NCBI RefSeq assembly: GCF_037126465.1 | Contig: NC_088203.1 | Location: 99,200,668 to 99,264,667 of the forward strand | Source of the DNA: Ornithodoros turicata | Lineage: Eukaryota; Arthropoda; Arachnida; Ixodida; Argasidae | DNA: 64,000 bases | Reading direction: 5' to 3' | Shown: one piece after another, positions 11,956 through 23,348 of the stretch | Position numbering within the stretch: position 1 is the first letter of the stretch | Layout: every line of letters begins with the position of its first letter | Notes under the pieces: generated by a model | Told to the model about the DNA's origin: nothing | Databases searched by the model: none | Seen by the model: the letters and a program-made list of their open reading frames with translations, nothing else | Translations under genes and position numbers: made by a program

Positions 11956-12148
11956 TACCTCTCTCCTCGCCCCCCATTTTTTCTTTTTTTTTTCTTTTCT
12001 GTGTATGTGTTCGGTAATCTTGCGCAGTGGGATCACTGGTGCGTTGATAATCACAGGGGGCGCTTTATGAGGGTCACTGACCGCCAGCGTGTTCTCCGAC
12101 AATCACCATCGAAGCATAAATCTGCCGACACAGCTAACGCCACCTATA

Positions 12149-12404
12149 CACTGTTAAAAATGAACATCACATAACATCACATAGCACGCTCCTAAACAAC
12201 AATCATCCCGAATGACATCGTTCTCTCCCCTGATTTGTAGAAAACCGGAGTCGTACGCCTTTTTGTGACACTTATGTAGAAATGTTAATTGTCACAAAAA
12301 GGCGTACGCCCAGCGCTTTCCACAAATCAAGAGCGGTAGAGGTATCACTCTGTACAATGGTTGGCCTTCAGCGTGCTATGTGGTGAAGCTTTGTTCTAAG
12401 AGTG
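12149..12404. mobile_element. Palindromic MITE family A, copy 3 (diverged)
   Basis: It begins cactgttaaaaatgaacatc and ends ttctaagagtg, with inverted cgtacgcctttttgtgaca blocks in the middle. It is separated from copy 4 by only three bases (ata). Confidence 0.75.
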
Positions 12405-12407
12405 ATA

Positions 12408-12655
12408 CACTCTAAAAACAGACCTTCACCGCATAGCACACTGTGCGCCAACCATTGCCAAGTATGATAGAGTTATCGCTTCTGATTCGAAGAGAGAGGT
12501 GGGCGTACGCCTTTTTGTGGCAATTATCATATATCCAAATTGCCACAAAAAGGCGTACGCCCACCTCTCTCTTCGAATCAGAATCGATAACCCTATCATT
12601 GTTGGCAATGGTTGGCGCACAACGTGCTATGCGGTGAAGTTCTGTTTTTAGAGTG
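12408..12655. mobile_element. Palindromic MITE family A, copy 4 (complete, arms nearly identical)
   Basis: The element is 248 bp with CACTCTAAAAACAGACCTTC ends between TA dinucleotides. The two arms match so closely that each strand yields a similar ORF (minus 12426-12620, plus 12443-12637); these are mirror artefacts. High arm identity suggests a recent or gene-converted copy. Confidence 0.85.
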
Positions 12656-13005
12656 TAGATACAGAAAGCTTGCTGAATGCCTCCTCTCACTCCTTCTCAC
12701 GTGGACACATAAAGTCAGGATGTCAGCCAGTCGCCACAGACGATTTCAAACACAGGCTTTCAGTGGCTAACCGTTGGCTGCTCATGTGGCTGGTGACGGC
12801 TCATCCATAGCCACAGCCTCTGTGAGGCCGACAACGGCGAGCCCTTTCACCATTACCACCACCACCATAGCCACGGACGCCGAAAGTACGTCGTGATTGG
12901 TGGACCCTTAATGTCTACGTCACGTCGTTTACGCGATCAGGCTTTATTTCTAGGTGCTGTTGACACAGAGCTCTCCGGAACCCTCCCTGCACGCACGGCG
13001 GGCTG
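12656..13005. other. No gene recognised between MITE copies
   Basis: About 350 bp of unique-looking sequence with a (CAC)n stretch at 12849-12868. No coding evidence. Confidence 0.5.
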
Positions 13006-13516
13006 CACTCCAAAAACAGAGTTTCACCGCATAGCACGTTCCTAGCCAATTATCATTCCGAATGACACGTTCTCTCGCGTGATTTGATGAAAACGGGGAC
13101 GTACGCCACTTCTGCACTCTAAAAACTGAACTTACCGCATAGCACGCTCTGCGCCAACCATTCCCACGTATGATAGGGTTTTCGCTGCTGATTCGCAGAC
13201 AGAGGGGGACGTACGCCTTTTTGTGTCAATTTGGATATATGATAATTGACACAAAAATGCGTACGCCTCCCTCTCTCCTCGAATCAGAGGCGATAATCCT
13301 ATCATTCTTCGCAGTGGTTGGCGCAGGACGTGCTATGCGGTGAAGTTCAGTTTTTCGAGTGTGTGGCAGTTATGAACCGCGTGATGCCACAAACATTGCG
13401 TACGCCCCCCCCCCCCCCCCCCCCGTTTTCAGCAAATCAGCGAAAAGAGAGATGTCACTCGGGATGAGATGGTTGACTAGGAACGTGCTACGTGGTGAAG
13501 TTCAGCTTTAAGAATG
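13006..13516. mobile_element. MITE family A, copy 5, split by insertion of copy 6
   Basis: The left half 13006-13114 (cactccaaaaacagagtttc... gtacgccac) and the right half 13362-13516 (...gtggtgaagttcagctttaagaatg) belong together and flank a complete copy at 13115-13361. The right half contains a C run at 13405-13424 in place of part of the gcgtacgcc block. Confidence 0.7.
13115..13361. mobile_element. MITE family A, copy 6, nested inside copy 5
   Basis: A complete 247-bp palindrome, CACTCTAAAAACTGAAC... to ...gttcagtttttcgagtg. Flanks are tg/tg instead of TA, so the insertion junction has either changed or arose by recombination between copies. Confidence 0.8.
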
Positions 13517-14286
13517 TAGTTCTGTCCGCCATAATTACATCTTTCAACCCTGCTCGTATGTAGCACGCAACCGCACAGTAACATGCGTTCAGCCAGACAT
13601 TTTATGTGAGAAACGTCACAAACGTGCCTGCTTTTTGTTTACACTGACCCCCAAGCAGCTCCCGGTATAGTAGTATACACGTAGACTCGTAAGCACAACA
13701 AGATTGAACCGTGTGCTGAATAAGGTTCTCGCCAGAGAGTATTTGAATCGTTGCGCAACGTTGCGTTTCGTTGAAGGCGCTGCTAATCATAGATTCTAAC
13801 AACCAGCAACAACTTCAGATTCTAAAATTGTAAGCCAACCGTGTCTTAAAGCGAAGTCATGTCGTTTGTACCGAAATCTCCAAAGTACATCCTTTGCGGA
13901 TAAACGGGGAGGGGCGCAATCCGGACTGTGCATGGACGTAATCTCTGCTGACTAGAAGACATTCTTTTTGTGGGCCCCTCCTGCTTCTCTAGGAGCTGGG
14001 GCGAGCTTTATAAAGCTTTAAGGGCTCAGAGTTTACGCTGTCTAGAGTTTACGCGTAATACTTTCTGTAAGAACTTTCCTGTGGGGCCGGTTTTAAGCGA
14101 GTTCATCTTTGAAACAACTAAAACCCTTGCACATGTATACAACAGTGTGCTGACACAAACACACACTGCTTCGTATGCTGTCTCTGTGTTTCGTCCCGTC
14201 CAAGGTTTTAACGGCTCTAACGATGAACTCGCGCTTATATGCTAACACTAACCGAAGAGCGCTTAACTTTTTATAGCCTTCACGAT
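13517..14286. other. No gene recognised
   Basis: Overlapping short ORFs (66 and 91 codons) carry no domain. Nothing was identified. Confidence 0.45.
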
Positions 14287-14294
14287 GACCAGAC

Positions 14295-14547
14295 CAGTGG
14301 CGTATCTAGGGTGTGGCAGGTGTGGACAGGTGCCATGGGCGCCAGGTGAACAGGGGCGCTATTATGTGGTCGGATGTGAATGTGCCAGGTCGGGTACTCA
14401 ACCTGGCACATTCATAAATGATCTAAAGCACCCGCCATTAGAGAGGTTATAGTGTGAAACCTAGTGCGGACAACACGAAAACGCATCCCTAAGGACATCA
14501 TGTTAACCATGTTGCCATGGGCGCAGGTAGCTCTAGATACGCCACTG
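14295..14547. mobile_element. hAT-type MITE with 8-bp target duplication
   Basis: The terminal inverted repeats CAGTGGCGTATCTAG and CTAGATACGCCACTG bound 253 bp. The exact 8-bp direct repeat GACCAGAC lies on both sides (14287-14294 and 14548-14555). CAGTG-type ends with 8-bp duplications are the hAT hallmark. Inside are two inverted ctggcacattca blocks. No transposase is encoded. Confidence 0.9.
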
Positions 14548-14901
14548 GACCAGACGCACAAGACTAGTACTGCATTGGCTTCAGCGTAGCTCCATGTGCA
14601 CCATAGGACGCCATCATTGTAATTAAGCAACGCTAAATGACAAAATCTATCTTCGTGGGTCGACAGCAAGAAGCTTGAGTATGTACGTTTCCACCTATGT
14701 TTCCATTCTGGGCGTGCTCATCTACTCCGATCTTCGATGGACTCGCCACTGTGCACCGCTGAATGGGCACAGTTGCTTTGCGTCGGCAAGACCAAAAAGA
14801 ACACCGTCCTGGTAAACAACCGCTTCGCCGATCCGTTCCAGACCCTCCGGGACATAAGTCTATAACATGCTCTCATCCTCTTTCTTACCATACCTACCAT
14901 A

Positions 14902-15149
14902 CACTCTTAAGAATGAACTTCACCGCATAGCACACTCCTAGCCAACCATCATCTGGAATGATATCGTTATCTGTCTTGATTTGTTGAAAACGGGAGGCGT
15001 ACGCCTTTTTTGTGACACTTATGCTGTTCATAATTGTTACAAAATAGGCGTACACCTCCCGTTTTCAACAAATCTGTGCAGATAACGATATCACTCGAGA
15101 TGATGGTTGGCTTGGAGCGTGCCATGCGGGAAGTTCATTTTTAAGAGTG
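14902..15149. mobile_element. Palindromic MITE family A, copy 7 (complete)
   Basis: CACTCTTAAGAATGAACTTC to its inverse at 15149, between TA dinucleotides. Internal cgtacgccttttttgtgaca and its complement form the centre. Same length class (248 bp) as the other copies. Confidence 0.85.
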
Positions 15150-16880
15150 TACCAGCATCTCCATACCTCGTATGCAGACACTAGCAACACTTCATATGAT
15201 CTCTATGCGCTTATTCTGTACAAACGAAGCAACATGCGTTGCGTTTCACTCGCAACAACGTCCTTCCACCAGTTCTTTCACAATAAGCCCTTCGCAACTC
15301 GAAATAAATAAAAGAGAGAAACAAATCGACGAACTATACGTTTTAGAAACTAAAGAAAGCGAACACTGCATATACTACTCGTGGAGGAACGCTGCGCAAA
15401 ACAGCAGCCGGCGGCCGTGAACCGTTGAGCGATCCGTCATACATAAACAATCAGATGGAGCTTAGTTCTTTGCATTTCTTCCGCGTTCTCTTTGTGCGTC
15501 TCCTCCGAATTCACTGCCTACATCGTTATCTGCGCGATTCCATGCAAAGTAGGTCGAACGAATTTCGAGCCTTGCCGGGACTGCGATTCTCCAAAGCTGG
15601 TCAGACAAACTGCGATGCAATTCGACGGGAGCCATTATGTTCGCTATAGGGACCGAGGCGCAAAAATTTATCATTCCGTTCCCCCAGCGTTTTCCGGGAT
15701 GTCCCACAAAACGCACAGGCTGATGTAGAAAGAGAGAGAGGGGGGGGAGGGAGAAAGAGGGGAGTTGGAGCTCCTCCAGCGCTACGCTCATATCTATGGA
15801 TGAGGATAACGACGGCGTGGTTCCTATTGTTGCGATGCAGATTTGGAAACTGAATTCAGTTCTTTCCAAGTTTTCTCGAGCAGTCATCTATACCTAAAGA
15901 CTCGCCGTCTCCTGTTTAACGGGTTTAGACTAGATTAGCGTATGGTTGGATATTCAGCGCGTTTTAATGCTGTAGTGCGCGTGAAAGTAGGTGATTGATT
16001 GTCACGTAGGTAATGTGGAATGTGGGCTAATGGGTTCAATAATATGACAGTGTTACGTTAAAAATTAGCGGTAAATAAAGATCGTTCGCTTGTGTGCGCA
16101 ACGCCTAATGAAGGCGTTGCGACGTGCGGGGATTCTTATAGCAACGTACATTACTTCGGACCTGTACTGTGGCGTCTGCTTCAACCTAAATTTAGTGATA
16201 CTGGTTGTTTCATAAGGTAAGAGAAATGTGGCATCCTGTTCTGATCGGTCCTTGATAATGTCTATTACGTTACAATTGTTATTTTGGCTATATCAATCTA
16301 TATTATGTTATCTACCTATCTTATCTATGTATCTTATAGTGTGTTATCTATCTTATATCATCTATATTCTGACTGTATCGTGTTATACCGTTCAGTTTCG
16401 AGCGAGTCTCACATGTTTCTACAACAAATTTTTCTCCCCGTAGCCCAGTATAGTAATTTTTACTTTAGTCACATGTGTCTTCAGACGGCTATCTATTAGA
16501 ACAACATAATACACAGGGTTTTTTTTTTTATTCGACACACATTTTTTATTAAAAAAGCTGTGGGAGCAGCACTGATGCCATCGTTGCAGGCGTGCGCGGG
16601 TTATGCGGCCAGCAGGTTCCCTGTAGGACAGCGTATGCAACTAGTGGACGACTATTTAGCTAAAATTGGTTACTTCACTCTGTTCACTGTTTTCTAGGAA
16701 GTACGAGATAGCAAAATTGGAGCCAGTCATTATTCAAACGCATCGTCTTTATTAAACCTTGCCCTAACAAGCGAACGTACCTTGAGATGTAAATTGCCGA
16801 ATTTCCCTATGCAAATTTGGTGCAAATCCAATGGTGCAAAACACCCTGTAATAATAGGATATTTATTTACTTATAATATA
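15150..16880. other. No gene recognised
   Basis: The 141-codon minus ORF at 15462-15887 has no recognisable domain. A short piece at 16840-16854 (aacaccctgtaa) looks like the end of another CAGGGTGTT element. Confidence 0.45.
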
Positions 16881-18146
16881 CAGGGTGTTTCAGGAAAATC
16901 CCCGGCTGAATAACTCGAAAACGGCACCAACTATCGGACAACTTTTTTCTTTTCTTTTTTTTTCCGTTACCATACTCGATGCGCCGGTCACAAACTGGCC
17001 GCTCAATTTTTCATTCGCATGCGCTCGTTAATTAAATAAACATCCTGACTTTGTTTTACTTCGCCGAGCTTTCGTATCTGTGCCGTAGCAATGGTCACTC
17101 TGAGACAGTGCCAAACCGGACCGGCTTTGACTTTCAGTGATTTTTTCGTGTAATTAACTGGTTTCGGTTTACAAATTTCTTGCGCGCAGCAGTGCAGGAA
17201 TGCGCTCTTTCGCTCAACTATCCTGCGCTCAAATTCGTGTTCATCTGTTTGCATTGGTGTGTGTGTGGGGGGGGGGGGGGGGGAGCCGCAAGATACAGAA
17301 CAGCCGCGAGCGAAGGTTTGATATGGTTTCTCGTTTTCTACTAAACTCGTAAACGGGATTGCGGTTGTGTCATTGGATGGGCGAGAAAATGTGCCTTTAT
17401 CACTAAATGACAATCACTTGCCAATTGCGATAAAGCTATTTCGCGCGGGACGAAAGTCAGCTGCTGTTACGTGGGTAGCATAGCCATTGGATGAGGCCTT
17501 TTGCAGCGAAAAGCGCAGTCCGTAATCATTGCATTACAGTACCTTATCTCCAGAAGGATGGCTAGGTAGAAATAATTTATTTTTATAACACCACAAATAG
17601 CTTTATCGCCATTGGCAAGTGCTTGTCATTATAGCGATAAAGGCGCACTATCTGGCCCATCCAATGACACGAACGCAATCCTGTTTACGAGTTAACTAGA
17701 AAACGAGAAGCCATATCAAACACTCGCTCGCGGCTGTTCCTTATCTTGCGGTTCCCCCGCCATCAATGCAAGCGAATAAACACGGATTTGAGCGCAGGAT
17801 AGTTGAGCGAAAGAACGCAATCCTGCACTGCTTCGCGCAAGAAATTTGTAAACCGAAACTAGTTAATTACTCGAAAAAATCACTAAAAGTCGAAGACATT
17901 TTTTTACTGGTTTACTGTCTGGATTACTGTCTCGGAGTGACCATTGCTACGGCACAGGTACCAAAGCCTGGCGAAGTAAAACAAAAAAAAGTCATGATGT
18001 TTATTTAATTAACGAGTCCATGCAAATGAGAAACTGAGCGGCCAGTTTGTGCCCGGCGCATCAAGGATGCTAATCGAAAAAAAAAACACCCGATAGATGC
18101 GCTGTTTTCGAATTATTCAGTCGGGGGATTTTCGTGAAACACCCTG
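16881..18146. mobile_element. Large foldback element, CAGGGTGTTTCA ends, mirrored ORFs
   Basis: Inverted arms of about 560 bp (16881 to about 17440, and about 17590 to 18146) surround a spacer of about 150 bp. TA flanks both ends. The left arm on the minus strand and the right arm on the plus strand encode the same peptide: FERRIVERKSAFLHCCAQEI versus FERRIVERKNAILHCFAQEI, then VTIATAQ and KxGEVKQ. I do not recognise this peptide. The arms have diverged by scattered substitutions and a G run (17267-17283). Confidence 0.8.
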
Positions 18147-19673
18147 TATATTTATACATGTAAGAACGTGAGCTTCATTCTTGACGGCTCTCTCGACCTA
18201 CATTACCATGTCCTATCCCAAAATAGCTGTAATATTTATCAGTCTAGACCAAAATGCCGCTTTATATTTGGCCTTAACGGCATGCGTGCTCCACCCTTTC
18301 AGTCTCACGACCTCCATGACGTTCCCATAACGCAGATTCTCCCGTTTATGCCCCCTTTGCTCTTGCGGGGCAGCTGACATGCATTGCCTGCATCGTGGGT
18401 GGAGCCGAAAGTCGCGATATAGTTAGGCCCTCATACATATACTGGTAGCCAAAACGTAACGTTCAGCCACTAGTAAAATTGGACGTACGTGCTACATTAT
18501 GTAGGTTGAGTGAAAGTGCAACATATCAATTTCGGTACTAATGAGATATTACTACATTTTAACGTTCGCAGTCAGCACTCTATAACCTTTTTAACTTCTC
18601 GGCACTTGAAACAGTGTTGTTCTAAAAAAAAAAGAAAAAAAGATGCAAAGTGTTCCCGTAAACGAAGCCGTAAACATGACTTTCGTTCCTGAATGAAACG
18701 GACTACCTGGCACCACACTGGGTTATTCAGCAAGCTGGATCCCTATCGAAGTAATCGATTACTTTGTGTCTCGCCTGTCATTGGTCGTTACGTGAAGAAG
18801 GCCTGACCACCAAGGCGTGACGACCAATGACAGGCGAGAATAGGGCCCCTGGACTGGAATCAGTGTCATACTCTCGACGCATTATGAACTACACGGGAAA
18901 CTAGTCTTTCATTCGCACACTCGCAAATTTAGTCAGCGGCGCACCCTATAATAAAGGAAGCTACAACAAAACACAATGCCTTCCCAGTCCCAACCAAAAG
19001 TCAGTACCTCTGCAAAATGTCCGATACAAACAGCTATAGTTATCGCAATATCACAACCCCGATTCACTACCCACTGAAAGTCTTCGTCCCTCTATCCACC
19101 CATTTCTCGGTCCACGAGATCGCCCGAGTGACCCACTTTTCCGGTCGCCTAGTGTTCGATATCTATCTCCCATAGCCCCTCATCAATGGGGTTGGGTTTT
19201 GGTGTCACATCCTCTCCCTTCCCAGGGAGAAGATGTCTGCGGCGCAGTGGACCGACAATCCGCACAAGATTTCCCCAAAGGGTGCAGATTAGGGAAGGCA
19301 GTCGATAAGCGATTCCGTTGTCCCAATCGATAAGGATAACGCCGCCTAATCACCGTTCTTCTCCAGCCGGATCGGTGTTTGCAGAAAGTATTCGATGGCA
19401 GGTCATTACGGTGCTGTTCGCTACGATTTGGTTTCCCTTCACGCCTGCATGCTGTTAACGAAGCATCAATTTATCGACCTTCAAGGCCAGATTACTTTTG
19501 TCGAAAAACGCTGACTGTAGTAGTAGTAGGGAAGGGGGGGGGGGGGACAAAAATTTTTTAAAGAAAAGTATCGAAGATAAATACTTTTTGGTATTCTTAT
19601 CGTGTTGAATTCAGAAAATTGTTAGATGGATTTCGATTTTTGTAGTAAACACTTTATTTTTTTTATGACAGGC
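18147..19673. other. No gene recognised; one 20-bp stem hairpin
   Basis: The inverted repeat tctcgcctgtcattggtcgt lies at about 18769-18788, with its complement at about 18820-18839. The remaining sequence shows no coding or repeat structure that I can support. Confidence 0.5.
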
Positions 19674-19687
19674 TTCAACTAAGTTTA

Positions 19688-20053
19688 GGAAGGGAGTTGC
19701 CTCAGGACAGAAGCCGCCGATATTTCGAACAGAGACTGTTCTTCTTCTGGGCACCGTCCTTATCATTGGCATGGTATTTAAAGGGTTAGGTGTGACGTCT
19801 TTAAAGGTTCATGCGAATTGTGGGTCGACAGCCCGGAGGGAAGAAAGGGTCCGTACGGGCTTCTACGGCCGGAGTGAATGGCCGCTTCGTTAGAGTGTGG
19901 AGGGGATTATGTGAACGTAGTGATCTAGGCTCCAGACCGGTTACAGAAAAATGGGAGGTTCACGAACACGTGAACGAAATATCGGCGGCTTCTGTCCTGA
20001 GGCAGCTCCCTTCCTACATCTCTACCGGTTCGCTGGATTTCTACCCACCTACG
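19688..20053. mobile_element. Foldback Penelope-type (second subfamily) element with 14-bp target duplication
   Basis: Direct repeats TTCAACTAAGTTTA at 19674-19687 and 20054-20067 bound 366 bp. Inverted copies of a 41-nt block lie inside (19688-19728 and 19975-20015; aggaagggagttgcctcagg ... ccgatatttcg). On the minus strand CAGAAGA (19749-19743), a helix GAACAG/CTGTTC and GAAA (19726-19723) copy the layout of the hammerhead-like cores elsewhere in the window. The right end (ggttcgctggattt) is shared with the 21.9 kb element. Confidence 0.75.
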
Positions 20054-20454
20054 TTCAACTAAGTTTATTGTGTGTATTTTCGCGCTCCGACAACAGACGC
20101 ACCCGTTAGGCTGTGATCGCTTATAAGTAAACTATAACTGGAAGTTTTTAGCTCCTCTCTTTTTTCCTTCCCAAGGGCGTGTAACTACTAGATGGCTAAC
20201 TACCTAAACATCATTAACTAACTCTTTAATTGAGGGAACGAAAGACAATCCCTGTTGAAAGCCATACTATTTTTTTAAGTATTGAAACGAGCGCGTGCGT
20301 TCAAATATCCACCGCCGAACACTATTATGCAAATAAGCCGAAACAAAAAAACTTCACCGTCGTCTGCTTATCGCGGCCGTAAAGCGGTGATGGTGGATGC
20401 TAATGAAAGAGTTCGCCGTTGTCGGCCTCACAGAAGTGGGCAACGTTCTGGGGG

Positions 20455-20620
20455 AAGGTGCGTCCTGGGCCGACAGCCTGACGGTCCTGTCTGATAGCGT
20501 CTGAGGAAAACCCAGGAAACACCCCAGACAGCACAGCTGGCACTGGGATTCGAACCCGGGTACCTCCCAGTCTCGATGTGACATGGCCAGCACACTAACC
20601 ACTGAGCCAGGCGAGCTTTC
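20455..20620 (-). mobile_element. tRNA-derived SINE (Ruka-like)
   Basis: On the minus strand the head reads gcctggctcagtggttag (A box) and gggttcgaatccc (B box, 20557-20545). The body follows with gctgtgctgtctgggg and cctgggttttcctcagacgc. I believe this matches the tRNA-derived SINE known as Ruka in ticks, but I could not compare sequences. Pol III internal promoter boxes are both intact. Confidence 0.75.
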
Positions 20621-21838
20621 CCGCAGACCAGCACCGACTCCAATCATCTCCATCGCTCGTGGCCCTCTGACGTAGAATGAGCGCTGTGCTCTCCGCGCTC
20701 CTGGGGCGCACGGTGTCGGTTTCGGCTCATTTGCATAGCAAAATTCAGCAATGAATATTTCAACATACGTGCTCGTTTCCCGAAACAAAATGGCTTCCAA
20801 CGAGGATTGTCTCCCACTCTGCTATCTCGCTTTTTCCGGAAATCCCCTAATTACTTAATGTATTTTAGCTATACGTACTGTCTTCGAAAGGATGCGCCCG
20901 GCCGTAAAACTCAACTGCAAAACCTGTATCCATGCTGCTGTCATTGCTTTTTATATATATATAATCTGGGGTAGCTAAAAACACCGTGTTTTATATGCCA
21001 ATAAAGGTTTCTATTCTCTCAGTCATTTCTACTTTCCAACATGTCAGCTTCATATAAAACAAACAGCTAGAAGGCCCCATCTTACCCCAAAACAAAAACC
21101 GAAACCATTCAACGTTATTTCTTCGCGAAGATTCTGGACTTAGTTACCGACTTTTCCGTATGGATCTAGGTCACCAGCTTGTTTAGCTCTTAACCCTTCT
21201 TCTGGTACGTGTAGTAATAAGGGGGCTGTTTATCACGCGATAGAATGGCGAAGAGAAAGTCCTTCTCCTTGTCCTTGCCCGTCTAAAACTGATTACTTGG
21301 CGACCCAGACGTGAAGCAGACGATACTCAAACAAATGACCGGACCGCCGCGGATAGTGTCGTCTGCATTCGGCCCGCGCTGTGAGATATGGTTGTTCATT
21401 CGTAGCTTGAATGAATTTGCGCTCCGCGTTTCAATTTCGTAATGTCTCCTTCGAGGGGCACGTCTTTTAGGCCATATTTCAGGCCCCGAAACGAAGCATT
21501 TAAATTCGAGCTCCTTCTTGAAGCCCAGTGTTGCTTGACTTTGAATCGTTTTTAGTAGTAGTGTTTCATCATCTTGTCCCCATGCTCAATGTTAGTAGCA
21601 GTGGAAACACATTTCGAATTGTATTTCCTGAAGTCGGGTCCAAACTGACACGAGCTTTGTGTTTTCTGATCAGGACAATGTTTAACTTCCACGTTCTGAT
21701 ACTGTTTCTGTTCGGATAAATCTGTATATAGGATAATTTTATCGTGCTAAAGCAACGCTTTTCTTTCAGTTTTTGGTTTACGAATCTGCGGCGTAGGTAC
21801 CACAGTTGGCATTGGGCTAATACATCCCATGGGGAACA
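20621..21838. other. No gene recognised
   Basis: The 148-codon minus ORF at 20354-20800 overlaps the SINE and is not a gene. The rest is without signal. Confidence 0.45.
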
Positions 21839-21850
21839 TATATCTGGCAT

Positions 21851-22001
21851 ATGAAGGGGAGGTGCCTCAGGACGAGAGGCGCCGATATTTCGAACAGTTC
21901 GAAATCGATATTTCGAACAGTTCGAAATATCGGCCGATCTCGTCCTGAGGCACTTCCCTTTCACACTTCCTTACCGTTTCGCTGGATTTGCTACGCGTCT
22001 G
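21851..22001. mobile_element. Small foldback Penelope-type element with 12-bp target duplication
   Basis: Direct repeats TATATCTGGCAT (21839-21850 and 22002-22013) bound 151 bp. Inside is a hairpin with cctcaggacgag / ctcgtcctgagg and a double cgatatttcgaacagttcg centre. The gtttcgctggattt end is close to the element at 19.7-20.05 kb. Confidence 0.75.
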
Positions 22002-22013
22002 TATATCTGGCAT

Positions 22014-22926
22014 GTTTGTCATTGTAATGCTATTCGAACTAACGGATATAATTAAATATTATGAAGGAATTTATGAACACTCGATACTTTTCCGCGTTAA
22101 TAATAATTGGGAGTAGCATTAAATTATACTCAAAAATGTATCAACTGAGCTATCTAAAGCTCCCCATATGCGCTCGTAGCACAAGAAAAAAGAAAAAAAG
22201 CTTGGACCCCCTTCCTCCAGTTCAAGATCTCCCTGCACACGTTATTACTTCCGGGAAGTTTCTAAAAACAGCCTCTCCCCAATAGGGAAATTCATAATTA
22301 CCGATAATGTTATAAGGCATCCAATAACGCAGCAAATGTACGGCCAGCATGCGGTCTGCCGATAAACGGTGGCGTTTCACAAAAAGGATCCCTAGGAATG
22401 AGAGCAGGAAATATTAATTAGCCGCTCGGGGGTCGTTATCAGTTTCCCAGTGCGGTTCAGACATAGGCTCATTTACCGAAGGGAATCGGAAGCGAATTTC
22501 AGTGCAGATTAGACGGGTTTTAACGCGGTACCCTTTTAATCGCGTTGCAGGAAATGTACGCCAGTTGAAATGGGAGTTTTTTTTTCTTTTTTTTTTTGGG
22601 GGGGGGGGACTTCGATTCTTCGGCAGGAAATGTGGTTACGAATAGTTGAATGCTGTTAGGGCTGTTCTTAAGGTTCTTATCGAGATTATGCGTTGGAGTC
22701 CGTACGTATGACACTTTTTGCGCCAAGCGCTGCAGTGAAGAATTTTCTTACGTACATATAAATTGATTGCCGCGCGGAATTCCCAACCTAAAGTGTTATT
22801 ATGTCACGCGACCAATCACGGACGAAGATACTCGAGCTGTTGCAGGGTTGAAAGTATTTGAGCAGGTCGGGGCGCATGTTATGCCTGCGTCAGACACATA
22901 CCAGTCTTTTGAGTATCGTATATATA
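22014..22926. other. No gene recognised
   Basis: A T run followed by a G run lies at 22577-22609. No coding evidence. Confidence 0.45.
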
Positions 22927-23348
22927 CAGGGTGTCCAAGCTAACGTGCACCGGGGTCTAGAAAAACACGGCTCGTCATAAGTGAACTGAAATTGAGGCGC
23001 GCGCGTAGGTGCGCTCTCCTCGTGTCACGTGGTACGCTTTCGGATTTCGCGCGCGTTCTTTCTTAGCAGGGAAAAACTCTACGGAAGGCGCACGCTGTAG
23101 GAAAATTGCGATGAGTGTTTCTCGATACACTCTACAAGTTTCCAATTCGCATCTCGGCCGCGAGAAGAATAATTAAAAAGTTAGCTAATTAATTGCGCCC
23201 AATTAATTAATCAGCCACCAGTAATAAATGCAGGCGATTAGAACACGCGACTTCTCAAAATATTCTGCAGTTTTTATTCGCTTATGACGCATCGTCTTTA
23301 TTTTTTTATTTTTTTTAAGACCTCGATGCACTTAGCTTGGACATCCTG
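22927..23348. mobile_element. TIR element, CAGGGTGTCCAAGCTAA ends, TA flanks
   Basis: The left end cagggtgtccaagctaacgtgca and the right end tgcacttagcttggacatcctg are inverted copies about 420 bp apart, with TA on both sides. The first bases (CAGGGTGT) are shared with the foldback element at 16.9 kb. No transposase ORF. Confidence 0.75.

Noticed and set aside
12412..12690. Pair of similar ORFs on opposite strands
   Set aside because: They are mirror readings of one palindromic MITE.
14655..14700. LINE similarity (gcaagaagcttgagtatgtac) to 56370
   Set aside because: Only about 35 bp agree and no reading frame continues, so it is too short to call.
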